A DNA stretch of 64,000 bases from Nocardia carnea NBRC 14403. GTDB lineage: Bacteria; Actinomycetota; Actinomycetes; Mycobacteriales; Mycobacteriaceae. The notes beneath the pieces were generated by a model that saw nothing but the letters and a program-made list of their open reading frames with translations, did not search any database and was not told where the DNA came from. Of the stretch, positions 33,490 to 41,573 are shown piece after piece. The DNA lies in assembly GCF_000308515.1 (NCBI RefSeq), contig NZ_BAFV01000124.1, forward strand, positions 62,001-126,000, in the 5' to 3' direction. How positions within the stretch are numbered: the stretch's first letter is position 1; each line of letters opens with the position of its first letter. The translations under genes were made by a program, and so were the position numbers.

Positions 33490-34221
33490 ATGTCGGGTAG
33501 CGAGGATTTCCGTCCCGTCGGCGAGGTCCTCGCGGCGTTGGATGCGGTGTTCGCACAGGTCGAGCGGCCGGAGCGGATCGATGCGTGTCCCTGCTGCCTC
33601 AGGCCCGACAAGATCGAGGTCCTGCTGAACAAACCGCGAACAGACCTGAGTGCCGACGACCTCCGGCAGTACGTGACGGTCGCAATGATGGGGGCGGGCT
33701 CGGCCGAGGACCTGCGGTACTTCACGCCCCGGATCCTCGAGCTGTGCCTCACCGGCGAAATGGATTGGCCCGATATCGAGTGGGTTTACCAGCGGCTACG
33801 CGATGCTGGCTGGAGAGCATGGCCGGAGGCCGGTGCGATAGCCGAGTTGATGGGTGCGCTGTGGGCCGAAGTCCTCAGCGACTACCCGGATTCATACGAT
33901 CCGAACGAGTTGCTGTGGACGTTCGGCAATGCCGGCGAGAGTGTCGCCGCGAACTTGCAGAGCTGGTCACGGTTGCGGACTCCGGCAGCAGTGCACAGCC
34001 TCCGGGATTTCGTGGTCGACGACGTAGTTTCGCAGGACGGTAGGCGGGTGCCGAACGGTCTGTGGCATACCGACACTGCCGCACACCGCGAGGTCGTCCA
34101 GTGGCTCGACGGTGGCGAGGCGCGACTCGCCGTGGAGCGGGCGATCGCCCAGGAAACACATCAGGAGCTGCTCCACATGCTGAACCAGTGTCGGGATTCC
34201 CTCGCGCCGCAGCCGGATTGA
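33490..34221 (+). CDS. Uncharacterised protein with N-terminal CPCC
   Basis: 243 residues, soluble. After an N-terminal helix it carries DACPCCLRPDKIEVLL, a Cys-rich knuckle. A helical body follows, rich in Trp and acidic residues (GEMDWPDIEWVYQRLRDAGW, YDPNELLWTFGNAG). No known domain, catalytic motif or signal peptide is recognised. The ATG at 33490 (MSGSEDFRPVG) is chosen over an upstream in-frame GTG at 33451. It converges on the DUF397 gene. Function not assigned. Confidence 0.65.
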   Translation: MSGSEDFRPVGEVLAALDAVFAQVERPERIDACPCCLRPDKIEVLLNKPRTDLSADDLRQYVTVAMMGAGSAEDLRYFTPRILELCLTGEMDWPDIEWVYQRLRDAGWRAWPEAGAIAELMGALWAEVLSDYPDSYDPNELLWTFGNAGESVAANLQSWSRLRTPAAVHSLRDFVVDDVVSQDGRRVPNGLWHTDTAAHREVVQWLDGGEARLAVERAIAQETHQELLHMLNQCRDSLAPQPD

Positions 34222-34351
34222 AGGCGGTACCGCACACCCGTCCGTCGGGACTCATGTCCACCAAGGGAGTAGGCCCGGCGGCATCATCCGGTCCGAGATC
34301 CGGCACAAGTTCTGGGACCCTGCAGGCCGGGGCCCCGTCGCGCCTGCGCTA

Positions 34352-34558
34352 CTACGGTCGATCGAGTTCGCTGTTGGCGGCGTCGGCCAGGAATGCGTCC
34401 CACTGGGCGGGGGTGAGGACCAACGCCGGACCGCTCGAATTTTTGGAGTCGCGGACGCCGACCATGCCTTCGTCGAGGTGTGCGACCTCGACGCAATCGT
34501 TGCCCCCGCCGCTGTGGGTGCTCTTGAACCACCGGGCCCCGGACAGGTCGATACTCAC
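34352..34558 (-). CDS. DUF397 protein
   Basis: 68 residues. It has the full DUF397 pattern: ARWFKSTHSGGGNDCVEVAH, VGVRDSKN, then LVLTPAQWDAFLADA. DUF397 proteins are small partners of Scr1/XRE-DUF5753 regulators in many Actinobacteria, often with a toxin-antitoxin-like layout. The ATG overlaps the stop of the XRE gene (ATGA), so the two are translationally coupled. Confidence 0.9.
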   Translation of the reverse strand: MSIDLSGARWFKSTHSGGGNDCVEVAHLDEGMVGVRDSKNSSGPALVLTPAQWDAFLADAANSELDRP

Positions 34559-35430
34559 TGCTCGTACTCCCTAGCTAGCCGCCGAAGCGTCTGTTTGCTG
34601 TCTACCGCGGACAACGCTACCTGTTGCAGTGCGCGAAACGTGTCTCTGTACTGGGCCACCGCCTCGGCCATGTCGTAGTACAGGTTGCCTCGGTATCCCT
34701 CTACGTACACCGTTGGTGGCTCACCGGTCGCGCGGTCGAAGTCGAGTACCGTGAACGGTCCGCACGCAACTCCCAACGGGAACCCGGCCGAGAAGGGCAG
34801 CACGCCAACGGTGACGTTCTCGGGCAGGTCCGCGAGATGGCGTAAGGACCGTCGCATGACATCCCGGCTGCCGACAACGCGGCGTAGCACGCTCTCGTCG
34901 AGTAGCAGGTCGACTTCGACCGGGTTGCGCCGCCGGTTGATGATCCGCTGCCTTCTCAGTCGCACATCCACCCGCTGTTCGAGGTCTTCGGGCGTAGCGT
35001 CGGGAAAGTACAGCGTGTCCAATGCCCTCGCGTAGGCGGGTGTTTGGAAAAGTCCGGAGATAATGTCCGGGCGATAGACGGTCAATTTCGATGCCGACGC
35101 TTCCAAACTTACGTACAGCTCGAAGTCGGCTCTGATGGCGTGGCCGTACTCGTTCCACCACAAGCCGTCCTCGCCATCACCGTTCGCGGCCACCTTCGCC
35201 AGTTCGAGTAGCCCGGGCAGCTGGTCCATAGTGTCGTAGACCTGGCAGAGCGCTTGGATGTCGAGTAGCCGAATGCGGTTCGCCTCACCTTTTTCCAAGC
35301 GCTGCAGGGTGCCTGCTCCCCGTTCGATCAGCCGGGCGGCGTCCTGGATCGACATGCCCGCTTCCTGGCGCATATCGCGGAGACGCCTGCCTAGCTGGCG
35401 GCGTGGGATGGTGCTGGGAATCTTCCCCAT
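34555..35430 (-). CDS. XRE-family regulator with DUF5753 domain
   Basis: 291 residues. The N-terminal helix-turn-helix (residues ~10-65) has QLGRRLRDMRQEAGMSIQDA and ERGAGTLQRLEKGEANRI. The rest is the DUF5753 (Scr1-type) domain: RPDIISGLFQTPAYARAL, RQRIINRR, LLLDESVLRRVVGS and FTVLDF. Start ATG 35430 (MGKIPSTIPRR). Followed by the overlapping DUF397 gene. The family regulates differentiation or antibiotic genes in Streptomyces; the role here is unknown. Confidence 0.9.
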   Translation of the reverse strand: MGKIPSTIPRRQLGRRLRDMRQEAGMSIQDAARLIERGAGTLQRLEKGEANRIRLLDIQALCQVYDTMDQLPGLLELAKVAANGDGEDGLWWNEYGHAIRADFELYVSLEASASKLTVYRPDIISGLFQTPAYARALDTLYFPDATPEDLEQRVDVRLRRQRIINRRRNPVEVDLLLDESVLRRVVGSRDVMRRSLRHLADLPENVTVGVLPFSAGFPLGVACGPFTVLDFDRATGEPPTVYVEGYRGNLYYDMAEAVAQYRDTFRALQQVALSAVDSKQTLRRLAREYEQ

Positions 35431-35766
35431 CTGGTCGTTCCCCCGTGTTGTTGGGTGGCACCTGGCCGTTTTCGTGGGTGATCTGGTCGGCGGGGTCGGG
35501 TGCCCTGGTCGGTTGAGTTGGATGCATTGTGCACCCGTCGCGGATGGTTTGCTGGGGAAACGGGTGAAGTTGATTGGATGATCCAAACGGACTGGCCCAC
35601 TGTGTGTTCCGGGTGTCTACTTGCGCAGCACCCGGAACCGGGAAAGCCCGTGGCATCTGCGCTCTGCCATGGGACACGCAGTACGGTCGAGGAGCATCGT
35701 CGCTGGGTGGTGCGGTCCGGCCTCGGTTCCGGGTGTTGCCAACATCTTGAAACGATAGGGGAACCG
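35431..35766. promoter_or_regulatory. Divergent region XRE / hypothetical, with TTGGAT-g-ATCCAA palindrome
   Basis: 336 bp without a gene. A perfect palindrome TTGGAT-g-ATCCAA lies at 35574-35586, near the middle. The string TTCCGGGTGT occurs twice (about 35606 and 35723). The palindrome is a candidate site for the XRE regulator. Confidence 0.4.
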
Positions 35767-36084
35767 ATGGACAGAAAGGTGCAGAAGGCGCTCGGATTGA
35801 TCCGACGTGAATTGCACGGCGACGGTGTGGATATTCATCGGGTGGCGCAGCAGCACGGCTACCGGATCGTATGGACTGTCCGACTCGATACCGGCCCGCT
35901 GGCTACCGCGCTCATCTTGTGCGGGGCCGTCATGGAACACAACGCGGCGGCGGTCGCGGTGCCTTCGTTCGAGCATGCCGACGCGGTACGCCATGCGATT
36001 ACCGATATTGCCGCTCTCGTCACGCCGATGCGCGTCTATCCGCTCGGATATCGCTGGCCCGTAGTGGATCTGGACCGGCGGTGA
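35767..36084 (+). CDS. Hypothetical protein beside the XRE/DUF397 pair
   Basis: 105 residues, soluble alpha/beta composition: KVQKALGLIRRELHG, a central hydrophobic stretch PLATALILCGAVMEH, and the end RVYPLGYRWPVVDLDRR. No known domain. The frame stays open upstream, but the ATG at 35767 is the best placed. The GTG of a small membrane ORF overlaps its stop. Confidence 0.6.
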   Translation: MDRKVQKALGLIRRELHGDGVDIHRVAQQHGYRIVWTVRLDTGPLATALILCGAVMEHNAAAVAVPSFEHADAVRHAITDIAALVTPMRVYPLGYRWPVVDLDRR

Positions 36085-36305
36085 GCGTGCTGGGCTTGGT
36101 GGTGGCCTTCGGGTTGCCGTTGGGAGTCCTGTTGTGGGCGGTGTGCTGGCCGCAGCGTTACTGCCCGGGTAGGTCAGCTCGTCTTTTCGGCCGGTACGTC
36201 GACCGCGACCTCGCCGCCGAGCGTATGGCCGCCGGTGAGGCGCAGGTGGTCGCCGCTCCAGAAGCGGCCCGGGTCGTACCAGTCGGGACTGCGGTCCTCG
36301 GGTAG
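36081..36305 (+). CDS. Possible small membrane protein overlapping the next gene antisense
   Basis: 74 residues starting GTG at 36081, overlapping the preceding TGA (GTGA). It opens with a clear membrane helix (VLGLVVAFGLPLGVLLWAVC), followed by a charged tail (LFGRYVDRDLAAERMAAGEA). Its last ~130 bp overlap the 3' end of the convergent hydrolase gene, which lowers confidence. Confidence 0.35.
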   Translation: MSVLGLVVAFGLPLGVLLWAVCWPQRYCPGRSARLFGRYVDRDLAAERMAAGEAQVVAAPEAARVVPVGTAVLG

Positions 36306-36839
36306 TAGACCCATCGCCTGATAAGTGGCGGCCACGATTTCCGCGCAGTAGGCGTTCTCGACTTCGCGCGCATCGGGGCGGCGGGGGCGGCGGGATAGTC
36401 GGCGGGGCAGCTGGATTCGGCCCCGGAACCAGCGGCCGGCGAGGGCGGCGGTCGAGGGGAAGGGGGTTCCATCGAGCCGGGCGACGGTGCGCAGGACACC
36501 GTCTTCCATTGCGCGGGTGGCCGGGGGATCGAGCTGGCGCAGCCAGGCCTGCTGCCCGTACTTGTTGGCCCACACCATCACTGCGTCGCGCAGATTGTGC
36601 AATTGGGCGCCCCGATGAGTGGTGCCCGACCACATATCGGTGAGTGAGCGGCCGAGTTCGGCATGCCAGATCAGGGCCGGTAGATCGTCGATCACCACGG
36701 CCATCCCGACATGGTTGACCGGGCTGTTGGTGGTCATCCTGATCATTCGGTCGGCCGTGGAATGTCCACGGAACAACCAGATATCGCCCGTTCTGGTGAT
36801 CTCTACAGCCCGGTCGAGATCGATATCCGCACCCGCCAT
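36174..36839 (-). CDS. Permuted papain-like (YiiX/NlpC-P60 superfamily) hydrolase
   Basis: 221 residues. The N-terminal GDIWLFRGHS and NSPVNHVGMAVVID give the His of a circularly permuted NlpC/P60 fold. The Cys comes later in ENAYCAEIVAATYQAMGLL, the order found in YiiX/YaeF-type and LRAT-like proteins. No signal peptide. The family includes amidases and lipid hydrolases; the substrate cannot be told. It is divergent from the 76-residue membrane protein, with only 17 bp between starts. Confidence 0.7.
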   Translation of the reverse strand: MAGADIDLDRAVEITRTGDIWLFRGHSTADRMIRMTTNSPVNHVGMAVVIDDLPALIWHAELGRSLTDMWSGTTHRGAQLHNLRDAVMVWANKYGQQAWLRQLDPPATRAMEDGVLRTVARLDGTPFPSTAALAGRWFRGRIQLPRRLSRRPRRPDAREVENAYCAEIVAATYQAMGLLPEDRSPDWYDPGRFWSGDHLRLTGGHTLGGEVAVDVPAEKTS

Positions 36840-36856
36840 ACACGTAGCCTATTCCT

Positions 36857-37087
36857 ATGAGGTGGTGGAAGCTGCTGGGTTTGGCGGGTGCGGCCGGTGT
36901 GGTGGCCACCGGTGTGGTGGTGGTGCGCGCGGAGCGGCGCCGCCGGGCGTATACACCGGATGAGGTTCGCGAGCAGTTGCATGCGCGGTTCGCGCAGGCG
37001 GTGGCCGCGGAAACGGTCGAGGCGGCCGAACCGGAGTCGCGGCGCGCCCGGCTGCGAGCCTGGGTGCGGAGGGTGCTGCGGCGCTGA
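36857..37087 (+). CDS. Small membrane-anchored protein
   Basis: 76 residues. One N-terminal membrane helix (LLGLAGAAGVVATGVVVV) is followed by a basic stretch (AERRRRAYTP) and a charged helical tail with many Arg and Glu. No known domain. The ATG is at 36857, divergent from the papain-like hydrolase. Confidence 0.6.
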   Translation: MRWWKLLGLAGAAGVVATGVVVVRAERRRRAYTPDEVREQLHARFAQAVAAETVEAAEPESRRARLRAWVRRVLRR

Positions 37088-37200
37088 CAACCATTCGGTG
37101 ATTCAGATCACATTCGCTGCCTGTCAGGAATCCGGTCGCTGCCCCGTTCAGAGGACACGCGAACGAAAGAGGTTCACGCGAACCGGACAGGAGCACCGTT

Positions 37201-38391
37201 ATGAAGCACCGCATCATGGTCCTGGGGGCCGGATACGCCGGCGCCTACGCCGCCGGACTGCTCGCGCGGCGGCTGCATCGCGACGAGGTCGAGATCACCG
37301 TCGTCAATGCCGAACCGGATTTCGTCGAACGGATGCGCATGCATCAGCTCGCCGCGGGCCAGGAACTGCGCCGGCACGATCTGGCGGAAGTATTCTCGGG
37401 TACCGGCATCAGGCTGCTGGTGGCGAGGGTGGAAGCGGTCGATGCCGAACAGCGGACCGTCACTGTGACCGGCGCCGACGGAACCGACCGGCTCGGATAC
37501 GACACCCTTCTCTACACACTCGGCAGCACCGCCGCCCACCACGGTGTGCCGGGTGTCGCCGAGCACGCCTTCCATGTGGCCGGGCGGCCGTCGGCGCTGC
37601 GGCTGCGGCAGCGTCTGGACGACCTCGGTGGTGACGGGGCGGTGCTCGTCGTCGGCGGCAATCTCACCGCGATCGAGGCCGCGCCCGAACTCGCCGAATC
37701 CCGGCCTGGCCTGCGGGTCACGCTTGCGACCACAGGTGAACTGGGCGGCTGGCTCGGGCCCGCGGCCCGGCGTCATCTGTTCCGGGTCTTCGACCGGTTC
37801 GGGATCACCGTCCACGAGCACACCACTGTCGAACGGGTGGAGGCGTCCCATGCGGTCGCCGCCGACGGCACTGTTCTGCCCGCCGACGCTACCGTCTGGG
37901 CGGCCGGGTTCGCTGTGCATCCGGTGGCCGCCGCGAGCGGGCTCGCGGTCGAGGAGAACGGGCGGATCCGGGTGGACCGGATGATGCGATCGGTCTCGCA
38001 CCCCGATGTCTACGCCGCGGGCGACAGCGCTTTCGCCATCCGCGACAACGGCCGGCCGCTGCCGATGTCCTGCGCGTCGGCGGGTTTCACCGCCATGCAG
38101 GCCGTGGCCGCGATCGTCGGCGACCTCACCGGCCGCGAGGCACCCGAGACCTCGCTGTCCTACGTGGGCAACCACATCAGTCTCGGCCGCAAAGACGGGA
38201 TCTTCCAGCTCGTCGATGCTGCCGAGCGGTCGAAGTCGTGGGCCTTGCGGGGCCGTCCCGCCGCGCGGGTCAAGGCCGCCATTCTGAACGCGGGTCCGTG
38301 GAGTTTGCGCCATCCGACCTACGGCCGGCCCATCCGCAGGCATCATCTCGCGGACGTGCCGCGGCGGCGCAACGAGGAGGTCGCGGCCTAA
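37201..38391 (+). CDS. NAD(P)/FAD oxidoreductase (NDH-2/AIF-like)
   Basis: 396 residues with two dinucleotide folds: IMVLGAGYAGAYAAGLLARR at the N-terminus (FAD) and AVLVVGGNLTAIEAAPEL in the middle (NAD(P)H). The FAD tail is DVYAAGDSAFAI. It belongs to the pyridine nucleotide-disulphide family near NDH-2, without the C-terminal membrane helices visible in true NDH-2. It is followed after 1 bp by an ECF41 sigma gene. ECF41 factors are known to sit next to oxidoreductase, carboxymuconolactone decarboxylase or epimerase genes, so it is the probable target or partner. Confidence 0.88.
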   Translation: MKHRIMVLGAGYAGAYAAGLLARRLHRDEVEITVVNAEPDFVERMRMHQLAAGQELRRHDLAEVFSGTGIRLLVARVEAVDAEQRTVTVTGADGTDRLGYDTLLYTLGSTAAHHGVPGVAEHAFHVAGRPSALRLRQRLDDLGGDGAVLVVGGNLTAIEAAPELAESRPGLRVTLATTGELGGWLGPAARRHLFRVFDRFGITVHEHTTVERVEASHAVAADGTVLPADATVWAAGFAVHPVAAASGLAVEENGRIRVDRMMRSVSHPDVYAAGDSAFAIRDNGRPLPMSCASAGFTAMQAVAAIVGDLTGREAPETSLSYVGNHISLGRKDGIFQLVDAAERSKSWALRGRPAARVKAAILNAGPWSLRHPTYGRPIRRHHLADVPRRRNEEVAA

Positions 38392-38392
38392 A

Positions 38393-39334
38393 GTGGCGAT
38401 CGTGGACACTGCCACCGTGGCACGCTTCGAGGCCGGCCGGTCCCGGCTGGCCTCGCTGGCGTACCGGCTGCTCGGTTCGGCCGCCGACGCCGAGGATGTC
38501 GTCCAGGACGCGTTCCTGCGCTGGCAGGCCGCCGATCGCGACCGCATCGAGATCCCCGAGGCCTGGCTCACCAAGGTGGTGACCAACCTGTCGCTGGACC
38601 GGCTGCGCTCGGCGCGCGCCCGGCACGAACGTGCGGCCGGCACCTGGCTACCCGAACCGCTGCTGGACGGCGACCCCATGCTGGGGCCGGCCGATACCGT
38701 CGAACAGCGCGAATCGGTAACGCTGGCGGTGCTGCGGCTGATGGAGCAGCTGTCCCCGGTCGAACGCGCCGTCTACGTTCTGCGCGAAGCATTTTCCTAC
38801 AGTCACGCCGAGATCGGCGAGATCCTCGACATCTCCGAATCGGCCAGCCAGCAGCACACACATCGGGCGCGGCAGCGGATCGCCGCCGGGCGCAACGCCG
38901 GTGCGGCCGACCGCGCGTCCGCCCGCCGGATCGTGGAGGCCTTCGTCGCCGCCGCCTCCTCGGGACGCACCGAGCACCTGGTCGCCCTGCTGACCGATGA
39001 TGCGACCGCGATCTCCGACGGCGCCGGGCTCGCCGCGAAACTCCAGGTCTTGAAGACGCCCCGCCGGATCGCGACCACCTTGCGCGCAGGCTTCAAACCG
39101 ACCCCGGCCAAGCGCAGGCTGGTCGGTGGCCCGCTGTCCATCCACGCCGGTGTGGTCAACGGTGCACCGGCGATGATCGCCGTGACCGCGGACCGGGTGG
39201 TGGGCGTGGTGGTCCTGGAGGTCCGCGACGGCAAGATCGCCACAGTCTTCGGTATGGGCGCGCGAAGGCTCGACCGCCTCACCGGGCAATGGCAGCAAAC
39301 CGAGCACCCGGAACCGCTCATCGAATCATGGTGA
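38393..39334 (+). CDS. ECF41-family sigma factor
   Basis: 313 residues. Sigma-2: LASLAYRLLGSAADAEDVVQ, DAFLRWQA. Sigma-4: LSPVERAVYVLREAFSYSHA, EIGEILDISESASQQHTHRA. The linker has the ECF41 hallmark WLPEP, and the C-terminal ~140 residues are a SnoaL-like regulatory domain. The ECF41 DGGGK box is altered to SDGAGL and the final NPDKL box is missing (FGMGARRLDRL instead). In ECF41 factors this domain controls activity in place of an anti-sigma factor. GTG start at 38393, 1 bp after the oxidoreductase stop. Confidence 0.88.
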   Translation: MAIVDTATVARFEAGRSRLASLAYRLLGSAADAEDVVQDAFLRWQAADRDRIEIPEAWLTKVVTNLSLDRLRSARARHERAAGTWLPEPLLDGDPMLGPADTVEQRESVTLAVLRLMEQLSPVERAVYVLREAFSYSHAEIGEILDISESASQQHTHRARQRIAAGRNAGAADRASARRIVEAFVAAASSGRTEHLVALLTDDATAISDGAGLAAKLQVLKTPRRIATTLRAGFKPTPAKRRLVGGPLSIHAGVVNGAPAMIAVTADRVVGVVVLEVRDGKIATVFGMGARRLDRLTGQWQQTEHPEPLIESW

Positions 39335-39386
39335 GTGGCCGGGAAACTCCCACACGCGCAGCTCGACCGGCCGATCACACGACGGA

Positions 39387-40286
39387 TCAGGCGATTTCCG
39401 CGGAGACCCGTTCGGCGACAACAGTCATGCCGTCGAGGTTGGGATGGTAGGAGGCGGCCATGGACGCTATCGGATCGGGTGCCACCGGGGCGAGGATCCC
39501 GTTGACCCAGGGATCCGGGGAACAGGCGGTATGACTGTCGGCACCGGGGACCTGGATCGAACGTACCCCCGTATCGTCCGCGGCGCGGCGTGTTGCGGTG
39601 ATGAGCCCGTCGAACGTCCGGCGGGCGACAGCCGCGTACTCCGGCGCCAGGGGAACCATCGGGCAGGTGGTCGCGTCCGCGCCCAGGACCGGTAGGTATT
39701 CGACCAGCAGCACTGTCGCCCCGGGCGCTTTGTCCTGCACCGCACGGACGATATCGGTCAACGCCCCGGTGAGTCGCTCGATATCGGCGGCGGTGGGCTC
39801 GGTGGCGGTGCCTCCGCACAAGGCGTTCAATGCGCCGGTGATCGTATCCGGCGGTGCCGTGGGCAGTGCACCGCCGACGATGCTCCCGCAGCTGCTCGCC
39901 TGCATCCCGCCGATGAGGCCGAGGTCGTTACCGCCGATGGTGATGGTGACCAGCCGGGTGTCGCCGGTGACGGCGTCGAGTTGCGGTGCAGCGGTTCCGC
40001 CGCCGGGGATCTGCTGAGGTTCGGACAGCAGATTCGAGGTGGTCGCCCCCGAACAGGTGACATCGGTGAGCGCGAGGCCCGTTGCCTCGGCGACCTGGTG
40101 CGGATAGTTGCGGCCGGAGCGAGCGCATCCGGCGCCGTGCAAGGGTTCGATACCCGGACCGGCGGCGTAGGAGCTCCCCAGCGCGACGTATCGCCCGGCG
40201 GCCCCCGGTTCGGCGTGCCCGGCGGGAGCGGCACACAGTATCGCGGCGAACACGACGGCGGACGCGGTTGCTGTCCGGAACGGCAT
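39387..40286 (-). CDS. Secreted SGNH/GDSL lipase-esterase
   Basis: 299 residues. The signal peptide is cleaved near GHA-EP (residue ~25). SGNH blocks: block I ALGSSYAAGPG (Ser nucleophile), block III TIGGND, and near the C-terminus SYHPNLDG with the catalytic His. Several cysteines suggest disulphides, as in the secreted SGNH lipases of Streptomyces and mycobacteria. The ATG at 40286 has GAGGAG 5 bp upstream. It acts on ester bonds outside the cell; the substrate is unknown. Confidence 0.9.
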   Translation of the reverse strand: MPFRTATASAVVFAAILCAAPAGHAEPGAAGRYVALGSSYAAGPGIEPLHGAGCARSGRNYPHQVAEATGLALTDVTCSGATTSNLLSEPQQIPGGGTAAPQLDAVTGDTRLVTITIGGNDLGLIGGMQASSCGSIVGGALPTAPPDTITGALNALCGGTATEPTAADIERLTGALTDIVRAVQDKAPGATVLLVEYLPVLGADATTCPMVPLAPEYAAVARRTFDGLITATRRAADDTGVRSIQVPGADSHTACSPDPWVNGILAPVAPDPIASMAASYHPNLDGMTVVAERVSAEIA

Positions 40287-40473
40287 GATGCTCCTCGGTG
40301 AGTTGATCTGGCCGACACTGTACGTACTGGATGTCCCGGGCATCGATCTGAGAGTTGTCGTCTATACCGCTGCGGCCGGATCACCGGAAGCTGAGAAGCT
40401 GGGTCGGTGCGGTCCGGTTCCGCGACCCGCTCATGAGCTGACCGCGGCGGCTTCGCGCTCGGCCGGGTCGGAG

Positions 40474-41436
40474 TCACCACTCCACGGGGAGGGGGTGATG
40501 TGGTGCCGATGCCGCCCACCGGCGTCGCACACGACCCAGTTTGTCCGGGTTGACCTGGATACGGATCGTCTGGATGCCGCCCGGGGCCGACTCGAAGCAG
40601 AAAACACCGAGTACCTGCCCGTTCACCTCGACCAGCAGGGCCGGCCCATCGTTGACAGTGACGCTGTAGAAGGATGGCTTACTGCCGATGAAGGCCCGCT
40701 TGGCGGCGGTCGGCCGGAACAAACCGCTCAGGTAGCGGGCGATGGCGAAGCCGCCGAGGACCGGGCCTCGACGCGCCGGAACTCGTCCACCACCATCGGC
40801 GATGCTGACTGCGTCGCCGGTGAGCAACCGGATCAGCGGTTCGGTATCGCCGCTGAGAGCCGCGGTCAGGAATTCCCGGACGATTCCCCGCGCGGTCGCC
40901 GAGTCGACCGGAGTGCGGGACCGCTCGGTGGTCACATGCTGTTTCGCGCGCCGGTAGATCTGCTGGCAGTTCGCCTCGCTGAGGTCGAGCATGTCCGCGA
41001 TCTCTCGATGCTGATACTCGAATGCCTCCCGCAGCACATATACTGCGCGTTCCTTCGGCGACAGCCGTTCCAGCAGGGTGAGCATCGCGAGGGACACCGA
41101 TTCGCGTTGCTCGACGGTATCGGCGGGGCCGAGCATCGGATCACCGGCCAGGACCGGTTCCGGAAGCCATTGCCCCACATAGGTTTCGCGTCTCGCTCGG
41201 GCCGAGGTCAATTGATTGAGGCAAAGGTTGGTCAGCACCTTCGTCAGCCACGCCTCGGGGGTTTCGATCTGTTCGCGGTCTGCCGCGTGCCAGCGCAGAA
41301 AGGTCTCCTGCACGGCGTCCTCGGCATCCCCGGCCGAGCCGAGCAGCCGGTAGGCGATCGCCGCCAAACGGCCCCGCGCCCCTTCGAACAGGTCGGCCTC
41401 TTGCGAACTGAGCACCATTGCTCCATCGTCGACCAT
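40474..41436 (-). CDS. sigJ: ECF41-family sigma factor, SigJ-like
   Basis: 320 residues. Sigma-2: LAAIAYRLLGSAGDAEDAVQ; sigma-4: LSPKERAVYVLREAFEYQHR, ADMLDLSEANCQQIYRRAKQ. All ECF41 hallmarks are kept: WLPEP in the linker, ADGGGRVPA, and NPDKLGRV at the end of the SnoaL-like domain. It resembles mycobacterial SigJ, reported to respond to peroxide. ATG 41436 is listed; 41418 is an alternative. It lies close to the other, diverged ECF41 factor at 38393-39334. Confidence 0.88.
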   Translation of the reverse strand: MVDDGAMVLSSQEADLFEGARGRLAAIAYRLLGSAGDAEDAVQETFLRWHAADREQIETPEAWLTKVLTNLCLNQLTSARARRETYVGQWLPEPVLAGDPMLGPADTVEQRESVSLAMLTLLERLSPKERAVYVLREAFEYQHREIADMLDLSEANCQQIYRRAKQHVTTERSRTPVDSATARGIVREFLTAALSGDTEPLIRLLTGDAVSIADGGGRVPARRGPVLGGFAIARYLSGLFRPTAAKRAFIGSKPSFYSVTVNDGPALLVEVNGQVLGVFCFESAPGGIQTIRIQVNPDKLGRVRRRWAASAPHHPLPVEW

Positions 41437-41573
41437 CCGCGCAGGCCGAGTCCAGCCGGCCCGGGGGCCGTCGCGTCGCCCCGGGGTTCTGGATATCGCG
41501 AAACCGTCCCCTGTGCGGGCCGGCGACGGGCCCGAACTCCGGGCGATCGACTACGACCTGCCATTCTGTCCGG

